DNA of 10,153 nt from Actinomycetota bacterium (GCA_013821525.1 JACDGR010000096.1:1-10153), one strand, 5' to 3'; shown: positions 1 to 10,153, numbered from the stretch's first letter. Notes: generated by a model from the sequence alone, not told the origin. Made by a program: numbers and translations.

Positions 1-126
1 CTGCTCGCGGAGCTGAACGATAGGGAGCGTCCCGACGAACTCGCGCAGGTCGCCGACGCGCTCGGCCGGGTCGCGCTCAGGCCCGTTGACGCGCGGGACC
101 TTCAGAAAGGCGCCGATCCGGCCCAT
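1..126 (-). CDS. gltD: Glutamate synthase small subunit, N-terminal fragment
   Basis: Only the first 42 codons lie in the window; the gene runs off the left edge. The peptide begins MGRIGAFLKVPRV and continues through ERVGDLREF to VQLREQ. This matches the conserved N-terminus of GltD, where a GFL-x-x-PR start and an ER-x-x-D-x-x-EF stretch come just before the first Fe-S cysteines, which are off the window. GltD is the FAD and 4Fe-4S subunit that takes electrons from NAD(P)H and passes them to GltB. The ATG at 126 is chosen because GAGGAG sits 6 nt upstream and the gene starts 22 nt after the gltB stop, the usual gltBD order. The two are very probably cotranscribed. The identification rests on a short sequence plus strong context. 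Confidence 0.88.
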   Translation of the reverse strand, partial: MGRIGAFLKVPRVNGPERDPAERVGDLREFVGTLPIVQLREQ

Positions 127-148
127 CAGCGGCTCCTCGTGAGAGCCA
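127..148 (-). promoter_or_regulatory. gltB-gltD junction: ribosome binding site in a small inverted repeat
   Basis: The 22-nt spacer holds the GAGGAG Shine-Dalgarno sequence of gltD at 133-138. A short inverted repeat (GGCTC at 143-147, GAGCC at 131-135, read on the minus strand) overlaps it. If it folds in mRNA, part of the ribosome binding site would be paired until ribosomes finishing gltB open it, which would couple translation of the two subunits. The stem is only 5 bp and could be chance; the ribosome binding site itself is clear. Confidence 0.5.
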
Positions 149-4636
<4,488 letters not shown>

Positions 4637-4644
4637 CAGCTCCG

Positions 4645-4679
4645 CGCCCCGCCGAGACTGTCGCTAGTCCGGCGGGGCG
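4645..4679 (-). promoter_or_regulatory. Strong hairpin immediately upstream of the gltB ribosome binding site
   Basis: A perfect 10-bp inverted repeat (4645-4654 with 4670-4679) encloses a second 4-bp repeat (4656-4659 with 4666-4669). In the gltB transcript this makes a 14-bp stem with one bulged U and a 6-nt AGCGAC loop. The stem ends 8 nt before the gltB ATG, next to the GGAG at 4640-4643. No U-run follows on either strand, so it does not look like an intrinsic terminator. A role in controlling gltB translation or mRNA stability is inference. Confidence 0.5.
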
Positions 4680-4705
4680 AGGGGAGAACGGAGCCGGCTA
4701 GCGCT

Positions 4706-4727
4706 ATTGCGGGCGCGCGAACGCAAT
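4706..4727. promoter_or_regulatory. ATTGCG-N10-CGCAAT dyad in the gltB upstream region
   Basis: A perfect 6-bp inverted repeat, ATTGCG at 4706-4711 and CGCAAT at 4722-4727, with a 10-nt GC-rich spacer. It is centred about 80 nt upstream of the gltB start. The arm spacing, about 16 nt centre to centre, would suit a dimeric DNA-binding regulator. I cannot name the regulator and see no confident -35/-10 pair beside it, so its position relative to the promoter is unknown. Confidence 0.3.
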
Positions 4728-4743
4728 GTGCGAGGGGAGGGGC

Positions 4744-4759
4744 TTACGCTTCCGCATAA
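4744..4759 (-). promoter_or_regulatory. Small hairpin with GGAA (GNRA-type) loop upstream of gltB
   Basis: On the minus strand, TTATGC and GCGTAA can pair (5 Watson-Crick pairs and one G-U) around a GGAA loop, a member of the stable GNRA tetraloop class. It lies in the most AT-rich part of the intergenic region, between the terminator-like hairpin at 4782-4805 and the dyad at 4706-4727. Whether it is transcribed as leader or lies within the gltB promoter cannot be told from the sequence. Confidence 0.25.
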
Positions 4760-4781
4760 CTTCAAAGAGTAAAGCATCGAC

Positions 4782-4805
4782 CGGCCGGGCGCAAATTCCC
4801 GGCCG
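4782..4805 (-). terminator. Terminator-like hairpin after the beta-glucosidase gene
   Basis: A perfect 8-bp GC-rich stem (4782-4789 with 4798-4805) with an 8-nt loop begins at the base after the TGA stop of the glucosidase gene. The downstream tract is poor in U (GTCGATGCTTTACTCTTT), so termination may be partial or Rho-assisted. It marks the likely end of the transporter-glucosidase operon and separates it from gltB. Confidence 0.55.
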
Positions 4806-6173
4806 TCAGGCAGCCTCCTCCGACCCGGACACGCGCGCACGCTGCGCCATGATCAGGTCGCGGTACCAGTAGAAGCTTCCCTTGGGCACTCGGTCGAGCG
4901 TCGCGTAATCGATGTAGACGAGGCCGAACCGCTTCCAGTACCCCCACGCCCATTCGAAGTTGTCGAGCAGCGACCAGGCGAAATAGCCACGGAGGGGCAC
5001 GCCCTTGGCGATCGCACGCGACGCCGCCGCCAGATGACCTTCGAGGTAGGACTGTCGCTCCAGGTCGCTGACCGAGCCGTCGTGCTCGCGCACGTCGGCG
5101 AACGCCGCGCCGTTCTCGGTCACGTAGATCGCATCCGGCGAGTAGTCGCGACCGAGGCGTACGAGCAAGTCCTCGAGCCCTTCCGGGACGACTTCCCACC
5201 CCATATCGGTGCGGTCGACGTCGTTACGGCGAACGATCTGCGAGCGGCCGCCGTTCTGGTCGGCCGCAACGAGCGGCGACGTGTAGTTGTTGACGCCGAG
5301 AAAGTCGATCGGCGCCGAGATCGTCTCGAGATCGCCTTCCCGCACCTCGGGCATGATCTCCGCCCAGGCCTCGAGCATGTCCTGCGGATAGGCACCGAGG
5401 AAGATCGGGTCGAGGAACCACCGGTTGTGCAGGCCGTCGACCCAGCGAGCGGCTGCGACGTCCTGGGGCGACTCGGTCGCCGCGTACGGGTTGTCGAGGT
5501 TGAGCGTGATCCCGACGCGCGAGCCCGGCGACTCTCGCCGGAGGATCTCGACCGCACGGCCGTGCGAGAGCAGCAAGTGATGGGCGGTCGCGAGCGCGTC
5601 GGCGTCGGACGTGCGGCCCGGCGCGTGGTGACCCCAACCGTGCCCGACCCACGAGACGACCCAGGGCTCGTTGTGGGTGATCCAATGCCCGACCCGGTCG
5701 CCGAGCCGGCCGGCGACCGCTTCCACGTACTCGCTGAACGCGTCGACCGTCGGGCGGGACGGCCAGCCTCCCTCGTCCTCGATCACCTGCGGGGTGTCCC
5801 AGTGGAAGAGCGTCACGTAGGGCGCGATGCCGTTGCCGAGCAACTCGTCGACGAGGCGGTCATAGAAGTCGAGCCCCGCTGCGTTGACCCGGCCGCGGCC
5901 TTCGGGCAGGACGCGCGGCCACGCGATCGAGAAGCGAAACGCATCGAGCCCGAGCTCGCGCATCAGGGCGATGTCCTCGCGGTAGCGGTGGTAGAAGTCG
6001 CATGCGACGGCACCGGAGTCGCCGTTGCGAACCTTGCCCGGCGTTGCGCAAAAGCGGTCCCAGACGCTCTCGCCGCGTCCGTCTTCGTTGGCCGCGCCTT
6101 CGATCTGGTACGACGCCGTCGCTGCGCCCCAGACAAAGTCCGACGGGAAAGACCTACTGAACGTGCTCGACAT
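4806..6173 (-). CDS. GH1 family beta-glucosidase, cytoplasmic
   Basis: The 455-residue product is full length for glycoside hydrolase family 1, a retaining (beta/alpha)8-barrel enzyme that removes beta-linked glucose (often also galactose or fucose) from non-reducing ends. The acid/base is Glu169 in THNEPW and the nucleophile is Glu353 in VTENGAAF. Other conserved subsite -1 residues are visible: Gln23 in SYQIEG, His124-Trp125 in LFHWDTP, Asn168, Tyr297 in NNYTSP, and Trp400, Glu407 and Trp408 in WSLLDNFEWAWGY. Keeping Glu407-Trp408 argues against a 6-phospho-beta-glucosidase and fits ABC rather than PTS uptake. There is no signal peptide. The ATG at 6173 is chosen because the family N-terminus (FPSDFVWGAATASYQIEG) begins 8 residues in and AGAGG lies 6 nt upstream; the frame stays open further upstream but that part is non-homologous. 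The gene overlaps the end of the upstream ATPase gene by 20 bp, so translation is probably coupled. Exact substrate is not determinable. Confidence 0.95.
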   Translation of the reverse strand: MSSTFSRSFPSDFVWGAATASYQIEGAANEDGRGESVWDRFCATPGKVRNGDSGAVACDFYHRYREDIALMRELGLDAFRFSIAWPRVLPEGRGRVNAAGLDFYDRLVDELLGNGIAPYVTLFHWDTPQVIEDEGGWPSRPTVDAFSEYVEAVAGRLGDRVGHWITHNEPWVVSWVGHGWGHHAPGRTSDADALATAHHLLLSHGRAVEILRRESPGSRVGITLNLDNPYAATESPQDVAAARWVDGLHNRWFLDPIFLGAYPQDMLEAWAEIMPEVREGDLETISAPIDFLGVNNYTSPLVAADQNGGRSQIVRRNDVDRTDMGWEVVPEGLEDLLVRLGRDYSPDAIYVTENGAAFADVREHDGSVSDLERQSYLEGHLAAASRAIAKGVPLRGYFAWSLLDNFEWAWGYWKRFGLVYIDYATLDRVPKGSFYWYRDLIMAQRARVSGSEEAA

Positions 6174-7092
6174 GGAGATCCTCTCGACGTGCGGGGGAAG
6201 GGGCAGTGACGTGGCAGCGTGCGCTCTGGCCCGGGCTCGCCTCGACGAGCTCGGGCGTCCGCTCAGAGCAGACGGGGATGCGCAACGGGCAGCGTTCGAC
6301 GAAGCGGCAGCCGGGCGGCGGATCGACAGCAGCAGCCGCGAGGCCCTTGCGCGCCGTGATCGGCGCACGCTCGGTGACGGCCGGATCGGGGACCGAGGCG
6401 AGGAGCAACTGCGTGTACGGATGCAGCGGCCGCTGCAGGACTTGCTCGGCCGCTCCTTGTTCGACAATCTGTCCGGCGTACATCACGAGCACGGTGTCCG
6501 CGACGTAGCGGGCGCTCGCGAGGTCGTGCGTGACGTAGAGGAACGCGAGCCGCTCGCGCTCCTTGAGGTCGAGCATCAGGTTGAGGATCCCGACGCGGAT
6601 CGAGACGTCGAGCATCGACGTCGGCTCGTCCGCAACGAGCACCGCCGGCTCGACGGCGAGCGCACGTGCAATCGCGACACGCTGCCTCTGCCCGCCGGAG
6701 AGCTCGTGTGGGAACTTCGCTGCGTACTTCTCCGCCGGGACGAGTCCGACCGTCTCGAGCAACTCCTGCACGCGCGCCTCGACGCCGCCGCGCTCGACGC
6801 GCCCGTGGATTCGAAGGGGTCGTGCGAGATGGTGCCGGATCGTCTTCACGGGGTTCAGCGAGCCGAAGGGATCCTGGAAGATCATCTGCACCTGCGACCG
6901 GTAGCGCAGGAGATCGCGCCGCCTTCTGGCGCCGGCGACGTCGACCCCGTCGAACAGCACCTGCCCCGCAGTCGGCTGGTAGAGCCGCGCCAACAGTCGG
7001 GCGACGGTGCTCTTGCCGCTGCCGCTCTCACCGACGAGTGCGGTGATCGTGCCCGGGCGCAACACGAAGGTCACGTCGTCGGCTGCGTGCAC
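6154..7092 (-). CDS. Opp/Dpp-type ABC transporter ATPase (OppF-like), 5' end disrupted
   Basis: One of two nucleotide-binding subunits of the importer; it hydrolyses ATP at the cytoplasmic face of the membrane. Counting from the GTG at 7092 (312 residues): Walker A GESGSGKST 21-29, Q-loop Gln73, signature LSGGQRQR 131-138, Walker B VLVADEP 151-157 with Glu156, H-loop His189. The Opp/Dpp C-terminal extension follows (HPYTQLLL near 224), with Cys262, Cys268, Cys275 and Cys293. The chosen start is only the first normal start codon in this frame. It has no Shine-Dalgarno sequence and leaves out the conserved first strand LEVRGLTKYFP, which is encoded in the same frame at about 7126-7158. The true start is probably the GTG at 7180, one base out of frame; a single-base correction gives a 341-residue protein. 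Overlaps the glucosidase start by 20 bp. Function is certain at family level; the start is not. Confidence 0.9.
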   Translation of the reverse strand: MHAADDVTFVLRPGTITALVGESGSGKSTVARLLARLYQPTAGQVLFDGVDVAGARRRRDLLRYRSQVQMIFQDPFGSLNPVKTIRHHLARPLRIHGRVERGGVEARVQELLETVGLVPAEKYAAKFPHELSGGQRQRVAIARALAVEPAVLVADEPTSMLDVSIRVGILNLMLDLKERERLAFLYVTHDLASARYVADTVLVMYAGQIVEQGAAEQVLQRPLHPYTQLLLASVPDPAVTERAPITARKGLAAAAVDPPPGCRFVERCPLRIPVCSERTPELVEASPGQSARCHVTAPSPARREDLHVEHVQ

Positions 7093-7180
7093 GCGGCTGC
7101 GCCTGCCGATCAGCCCGTCGTCAGCCGGGAAGTACTTCGTCAGGCCTCGAACCTCGAGAGCCCGCTCCGGTCACGGTCAC
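7093..7180 (-). other. Probable N-terminal segment of the OppF-like ATPase, in conflicting frames
   Basis: The GTG at 7178-7180 overlaps the upstream TGA in a GTGA junction and has GGAG 8 nt upstream, but its frame reads VTVTGAGSRGSRP and soon stops. The frame that continues into the ATPase encodes ERALEVRGLTKYFP and GLIGRRSRVHAADD, typical of the OppF N-terminus, but it has TGA at 7171-7173 and no ATG, GTG or TTG before 7092. Removing one base, for instance one C of the CCC at 7161-7163 on the plus strand, joins the two as VTVTGAALEVRGLTKYFP. A sequencing error or a real frameshift mutation are the simplest explanations; a CTG start (7141-7143) or ribosomal frameshifting are alternatives. 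Confidence 0.75.
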
Positions 7181-8196
7181 CCGTCTCGCTCCACGAGATG
7201 ACAAGCGACCTGATGGCCCGGGGCGATCTCCTCCAACGTCGGACGAACGGCCGTCTGCAACGCAAACAGCTCGGTGTCGCCCGCGGCGCAATGCGGGCAG
7301 CGCGGGTGAAACCGGCAACCGGCCGGCGGCGCTGCAAGGTCGGGCGGCGAGCCGGGGATGCCGGTCATCCGCACGATCGGCCCGGTCAGCGGCGGGAATG
7401 ACCGCATCAGTCCGAGTGTGTACGGATGGCGCGCATTGCGATGCAGCCGGCCGCCGGGAGCTTCCTCGACGATCTCGCCGGCGTACATGATCGCGATGCG
7501 CTCTGCGAACTCGAAGAGCAGCGATAGATCATGCGTGATGAACAGAACGGCGAAGCCGAGCTCGGCCTGTAGGTCGCTCACCTGCTGGAGGATCTCGCGC
7601 TGGACGACGACGTCGAGTGCCGTGGTCGGCTCGTCCATGATCACGAGCTCCGGGCGCAGCGCGAGCGCCATCGCGATGATCACGCGCTGCCGCATGCCGC
7701 CAGAGAGCTCGTGCGGATATGCGCGGATCCGTCGCGGGTCGATACCAACGATCTCGAGCAGCTCACCGGTGCGGGCGAGCGCACGCCGCTTGTCGATGCG
7801 CTCGTGCGCGCGCATCATGTCGACGAACTGATTACCGACCCGCATTACCGGGTTGAGCGCGCTCATCGCACTCTGGAAGACCATCGAGACGTTCCGCCAT
7901 CGATGCTTGCGGAGGCCTTCAGCGCTCAGCGCCGTCAGGTCCTCACCCCGAAAGAGGATGCTGCCCCCCGCGATGTGCGCCGGCGGGCGCAGGATCTGCA
8001 TGACGGCGTTCGCAACCGTCGTCTTTCCGCAGCCCGACTCGCCCGCCAACCCGAGGATCTCACCCGCCGAGATCGTCAAGTCGATGTTGTCGACTGCGCG
8101 CACGTCTCCGTAGGCGACCGATAGCCCGCGCAGCTCGAGGAGCGTCTCCCGCGCGGGACGGGTCACAGGCTCCGGCTCACCGACGACGCTGATCAC
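7177..8196 (-). CDS. Opp/Dpp-type ABC transporter ATPase (OppD-like)
   Basis: The 339-residue product is the first nucleotide-binding subunit of the importer and should pair with the OppF-like ATPase below the two permeases. Motifs: Walker A GESGCGKTT 52-60, Q-loop Gln108, signature LSGGMRQR 164-171, Walker B LVIMDEP 184-190 with Glu189, H-loop His222. The C-terminal Opp/Dpp region has HPYTLGLM near 257-264 and PAGCRFHPRCPHC, giving Cys294, Cys300 and Cys303, with Cys332 further on. This resembles the four-cysteine 4Fe-4S site described for a bacterial DppD. The start is the GTG at 8196, which overlaps the permease TGA as GTGA and places LLELRGLSVAYG about 19 residues in. The frame is open upstream, but that stretch only reads through the permease gene in another frame. 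Peptide versus sugar specificity cannot be read from the ATPase. Confidence 0.93.
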   Translation of the reverse strand: MISVVGEPEPVTRPARETLLELRGLSVAYGDVRAVDNIDLTISAGEILGLAGESGCGKTTVANAVMQILRPPAHIAGGSILFRGEDLTALSAEGLRKHRWRNVSMVFQSAMSALNPVMRVGNQFVDMMRAHERIDKRRALARTGELLEIVGIDPRRIRAYPHELSGGMRQRVIIAMALALRPELVIMDEPTTALDVVVQREILQQVSDLQAELGFAVLFITHDLSLLFEFAERIAIMYAGEIVEEAPGGRLHRNARHPYTLGLMRSFPPLTGPIVRMTGIPGSPPDLAAPPAGCRFHPRCPHCAAGDTELFALQTAVRPTLEEIAPGHQVACHLVERDG

Positions 8197-9131
8197 TTCG
8201 AACGCCTGAGGTTGCGTAGTCGCGGATTGCTGACCTCGTCGATCCCTGCGAGCAGGAACACGAGCCCCACGACCGTGAGGACGAGTGCGAGTCCGGGGAA
8301 GAAGAACGGCCACCACTCTCCCTGGAGCACCGCCGAGTTCGTCTGCGCCCAGTAGAGCGTCATCCCCCAGCTGACATGCGTATTGTCGCCGAGCCCGAGG
8401 AACTCGAGGCCGGCGTCGACGAGGAGTGCGACGTAGAAGACGAGTACGAATGCCGCCGCGATCCGGCTGATCATGTTCGGCATCAGCTCGCCGAAGACGA
8501 TTCGCCACGTCGACTCGCCGGCGACCTTCGCCGCCTGCACGAAGTCACGATTCTTCAGCGAGAGCGCCTGACCTCTCAGGATGCGCGCCTCGAACGACCA
8601 GAGCGTCAGGCCGAGGACGAGGATCATCGTCGTCATCCCGCGCGCCTTCAGGTAGCTGGAGATCACGATCAGCAGCGGGATCGTCGGAATGACGAGGAAG
8701 ACGTTGGTGAGGAAGTTGACGACCTCGTCGATGATCCCGCCCGAGTACGCGGCCAGGATTCCAAGCACCGTCGCGAGCACGGTCGCAAGTAGCGCCGATG
8801 CTGCACCGAGAATCAGCGAGCGCCGCGCGCCGAGCACGACCTGCGAGAAGATGTCGCTGCCCTGGTCGGTGGTGCCGAACAGGTGGTGCCAGGACGGCGC
8901 CTGCCGCGCGGCGAGCAGATTGAAGTCGGTCGGGTGGCTGACGGAGATCAGGGGCGAGATGAGCGCGACGATGACCATGAAGCCGACGAGGCCCAGACCG
9001 ACGCGCGACTTCGGGTTCGCGAGCAGCAGCGAGAGCCAGCCGGGCAGCCGGCGGCGACTCGGCCCCGACGCAGCAGCGACGCTGAGCGGAACGATTTCGA
9101 CGTCACCGACCGTTGGCTGGAGTTGCGACAT
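8193..9131 (-). CDS. Opp/Dpp-type ABC transporter permease (DppC/OppC-like)
   Basis: A 312-residue inner-membrane permease of the binding-protein-dependent transport family, partner of the upstream DppB-like protein. A cytoplasmic N-terminal tail of about 40 residues is followed by a first membrane segment near 45-65 (GLGLVGFMVIVALISPLISV). Next comes the OppC hallmark HLFGTTDQGSDIFSQ near 83-97, where most peptide permeases read GTDxxGRD. Further segments lie near 105-128, 138-160, 165-182, 223-248 and 276-297. The EAA loop that contacts an ATPase is at about 196-219 (AAKVAGESTWRI then LMPN). The ATG at 9131 has GAGGAG 5 nt upstream, overlapping the stop of the previous gene, with a 10-nt gap. 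The GTTxxGxDxFSQ variant is one I associate with sugar-type members of the family, from memory rather than a search. Confidence 0.94.
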   Translation of the reverse strand: MSQLQPTVGDVEIVPLSVAAASGPSRRRLPGWLSLLLANPKSRVGLGLVGFMVIVALISPLISVSHPTDFNLLAARQAPSWHHLFGTTDQGSDIFSQVVLGARRSLILGAASALLATVLATVLGILAAYSGGIIDEVVNFLTNVFLVIPTIPLLIVISSYLKARGMTTMILVLGLTLWSFEARILRGQALSLKNRDFVQAAKVAGESTWRIVFGELMPNMISRIAAAFVLVFYVALLVDAGLEFLGLGDNTHVSWGMTLYWAQTNSAVLQGEWWPFFFPGLALVLTVVGLVFLLAGIDEVSNPRLRNLRRSK

Positions 9132-9141
9132 CAGATCTCCT

Positions 9142-10128
9142 CTAGGACGCGCGCACGCGCGGGTCGAGGACGAAGTTGAGGAGGTCCATCAGGAAGTTCG
9201 AGGCGATCACGCAGATCGCGAAGACGAGCAGGAGCGCCTGCGTCAACGGGTAGTCGTTGCCTAGGGCTGCCTGCTGCAGCGTGAGCCCCGCTCCCGGGTA
9301 GCTGAAGACGTACTCGATGAAGACGAGGCCACCGACTGCGCCTGCGAACTGGGCCGCGAACCCGTTCAGCGGCGGCAGGATCGCGTTGCGCCCGGCGTAC
9401 CGTGTCATCACGCGACGGTCACGCAGGCCTTTGGCGTGTGCCATCGCGACGTAGTCCTCGCTGATCGTGTTGATCATCACGGTGCGCATGTTCAGCACCC
9501 AGCCGCCCGCGTACGCCGACACGATCACGAGGATCGGCAGCTGCGCATGCCGGAAGGCGCTCGAGAGAAACGACCAGGTGAAGCCGGGCACGAGACCGCT
9601 GTCGTACGCGTGCTGGATCGGAAACCACTGCAGCTTGAGCCCGAGGAAGTACACACCGAGGAGCGCCGTGAAGAACGCCGGGAACGCGCTGAGGGCCATC
9701 AGGGACGGCACGACGTACGTGTCGACGCCGCCGCCGCGACGCCACGCCGCGATCATGCCGACAACCGTGCCGAGCGCGAACGCGAGGATGAAAGCGATGC
9801 CGACGAGCACGATCGAATAGGGCAGCGTGCGCCCGACGACCTCGGAGACGGGCGCGGGGTAGTTCGAGGTCGAGATGCCGAAGTTCAGGTGCGCGAGCCG
9901 GTGCAGGTAGACGGTGTAGTCGTGCCAGATGCTTCCCTTGCCGCCGCCGAGCAGCGCCTCGTAGGTCTGGATGATCCCGGGATTCGCCTGAATCTGCGCC
10001 GGCGAGAGGTGCTGGAGCACTCCGCCGATCGGGTCGCCCGGCATCAGCCGCGGCAACAGGAAGTTCAGCGTGAGGGCGACCCACACCGCGAATGCATAGA
10101 AGACGAGTCTACGAAGGAGCCAGCGCAT
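9142..10128 (-). CDS. Opp/Dpp-type ABC transporter permease (DppB/OppB-like)
   Basis: A 328-residue inner-membrane permease, first transporter gene in the window. The N-terminus MRWLLRRLVFYAFAVWVALT, followed by LPRLMPGDP, is typical of DppB: a short basic tail, the first membrane helix, then the conserved PGDP. A periplasmic region (about 30-100) contains LNFGIS and YPAPVSEVV. Further helices lie near 103-128, 137-163, 196-215, 260-275 and 296-320. The EAA loop is at about 224-252 (EDYVAMAHAKGLRDRRV then RNAILP). The ATG at 10128 is chosen from homology. No clear Shine-Dalgarno sequence precedes it, and the frame stays open to the window edge, so a slightly earlier start is possible. A substrate-binding protein gene is expected upstream, outside the window. 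Confidence 0.93.
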   Translation of the reverse strand: MRWLLRRLVFYAFAVWVALTLNFLLPRLMPGDPIGGVLQHLSPAQIQANPGIIQTYEALLGGGKGSIWHDYTVYLHRLAHLNFGISTSNYPAPVSEVVGRTLPYSIVLVGIAFILAFALGTVVGMIAAWRRGGGVDTYVVPSLMALSAFPAFFTALLGVYFLGLKLQWFPIQHAYDSGLVPGFTWSFLSSAFRHAQLPILVIVSAYAGGWVLNMRTVMINTISEDYVAMAHAKGLRDRRVMTRYAGRNAILPPLNGFAAQFAGAVGGLVFIEYVFSYPGAGLTLQQAALGNDYPLTQALLLVFAICVIASNFLMDLLNFVLDPRVRAS

Positions 10129-10153
10129 CGGAATGTTGTCGGCCGAGTATTGG

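Noticed and set aside
4664..4777. 37-codon minus-strand open frame (starts MLYSLKLCGS) in the gltB leader, ending inside the hairpin loop region
   Set aside because: There is no good ribosome binding site before its ATG, and the later part is an Arg/Ser/Pro run typical of random GC-rich sequence. A regulatory leader peptide cannot be excluded but is not supported.
4637..4781. A defined sigma-70 type promoter for gltB
   Set aside because: AT-rich hexamer-like pieces exist around 4755-4777, but no pair has both acceptable sequence and 16-18 nt spacing, so no promoter position is claimed.
6174..6467. N-terminal extension of the glucosidase frame
   Set aside because: This stretch is the OppF-like coding region read out of frame. 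The GH1 family N-terminus begins just after the ATG at 6173, which has its own ribosome binding site.
6025..7401. Plus-strand open frame (about 458 codons) across the glucosidase start, the OppF-like gene and the OppD-like gene end
   Set aside because: It is antisense to three genes supported by conserved motifs and has no domain of its own.
8197..8508. N-terminal extension of the OppD-like frame
   Set aside because: It is Arg-rich read-through of the DppC-like permease gene in another frame. The GTG at 8196 with a GTGA overlap gives a normal-length OppD.
10109..10153. Possible C-terminal tail of an upstream gene in another frame (ends ALAPS at a TAG, 10109-10111)
   Set aside because: Only 14 codons are visible with nothing recognisable, so it cannot be told from chance. 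The expected upstream gene is a binding protein, but this fragment does not show it.

Overview
The window is GC-rich and every supported gene lies on the minus strand. GTG starts and 4-bp GTGA stop/start overlaps are used. This style, with an Actinobacteria-like GltB and an Opp-type transporter beside a GH1 glycosidase, suggests a high-GC soil or environmental bacterium, most likely Actinomycetota (possibly Thermoleophilia). The taxonomy is inference; there is no rRNA or other marker here.

Reading in the direction of transcription (right to left), the first block (10128 to 4806) is a compact operon. It encodes two inner-membrane permeases and two ATPases of the peptide/nickel (Opp/Dpp) ABC family, then a cytoplasmic GH1 beta-glucosidase. 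Gaps are 10 nt or less, or the genes overlap. No substrate-binding protein is inside the window; it would be expected beyond the right edge. Ending an Opp-type transporter operon with a signal-less glucosidase fits import of a beta-linked oligosaccharide such as cellobiose, followed by intracellular hydrolysis, better than peptide uptake. The second ATPase gene has a defect at its 5' end. Its conserved N-terminal strand is encoded, but no normal start codon is in frame with it. A GTG with a Shine-Dalgarno sequence and a GTGA overlap sits one base out of frame.

A terminator-like hairpin begins at the stop codon of the glucosidase gene. It is followed by a leader of about 145 nt before gltB, with two potential RNA hairpins and one DNA dyad. 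The larger hairpin (10 + 4 bp with one bulge) ends right at the gltB ribosome binding site.

The second block (4636 to the left edge) is gltB, encoding the complete large subunit of glutamate synthase, followed after 22 nt by the first 42 codons of gltD, the small subunit. The two blocks are functionally separate: carbon-source uptake and breakdown, and ammonia assimilation. No mobile element, CRISPR array, tRNA or rRNA was seen, and no stretch longer than 300 bases lacks a gene. I found no convincing undescribed system. The best leads are the frame break in the second ATPase gene, the structured gltB leader and the sugar assignment of the transporter.
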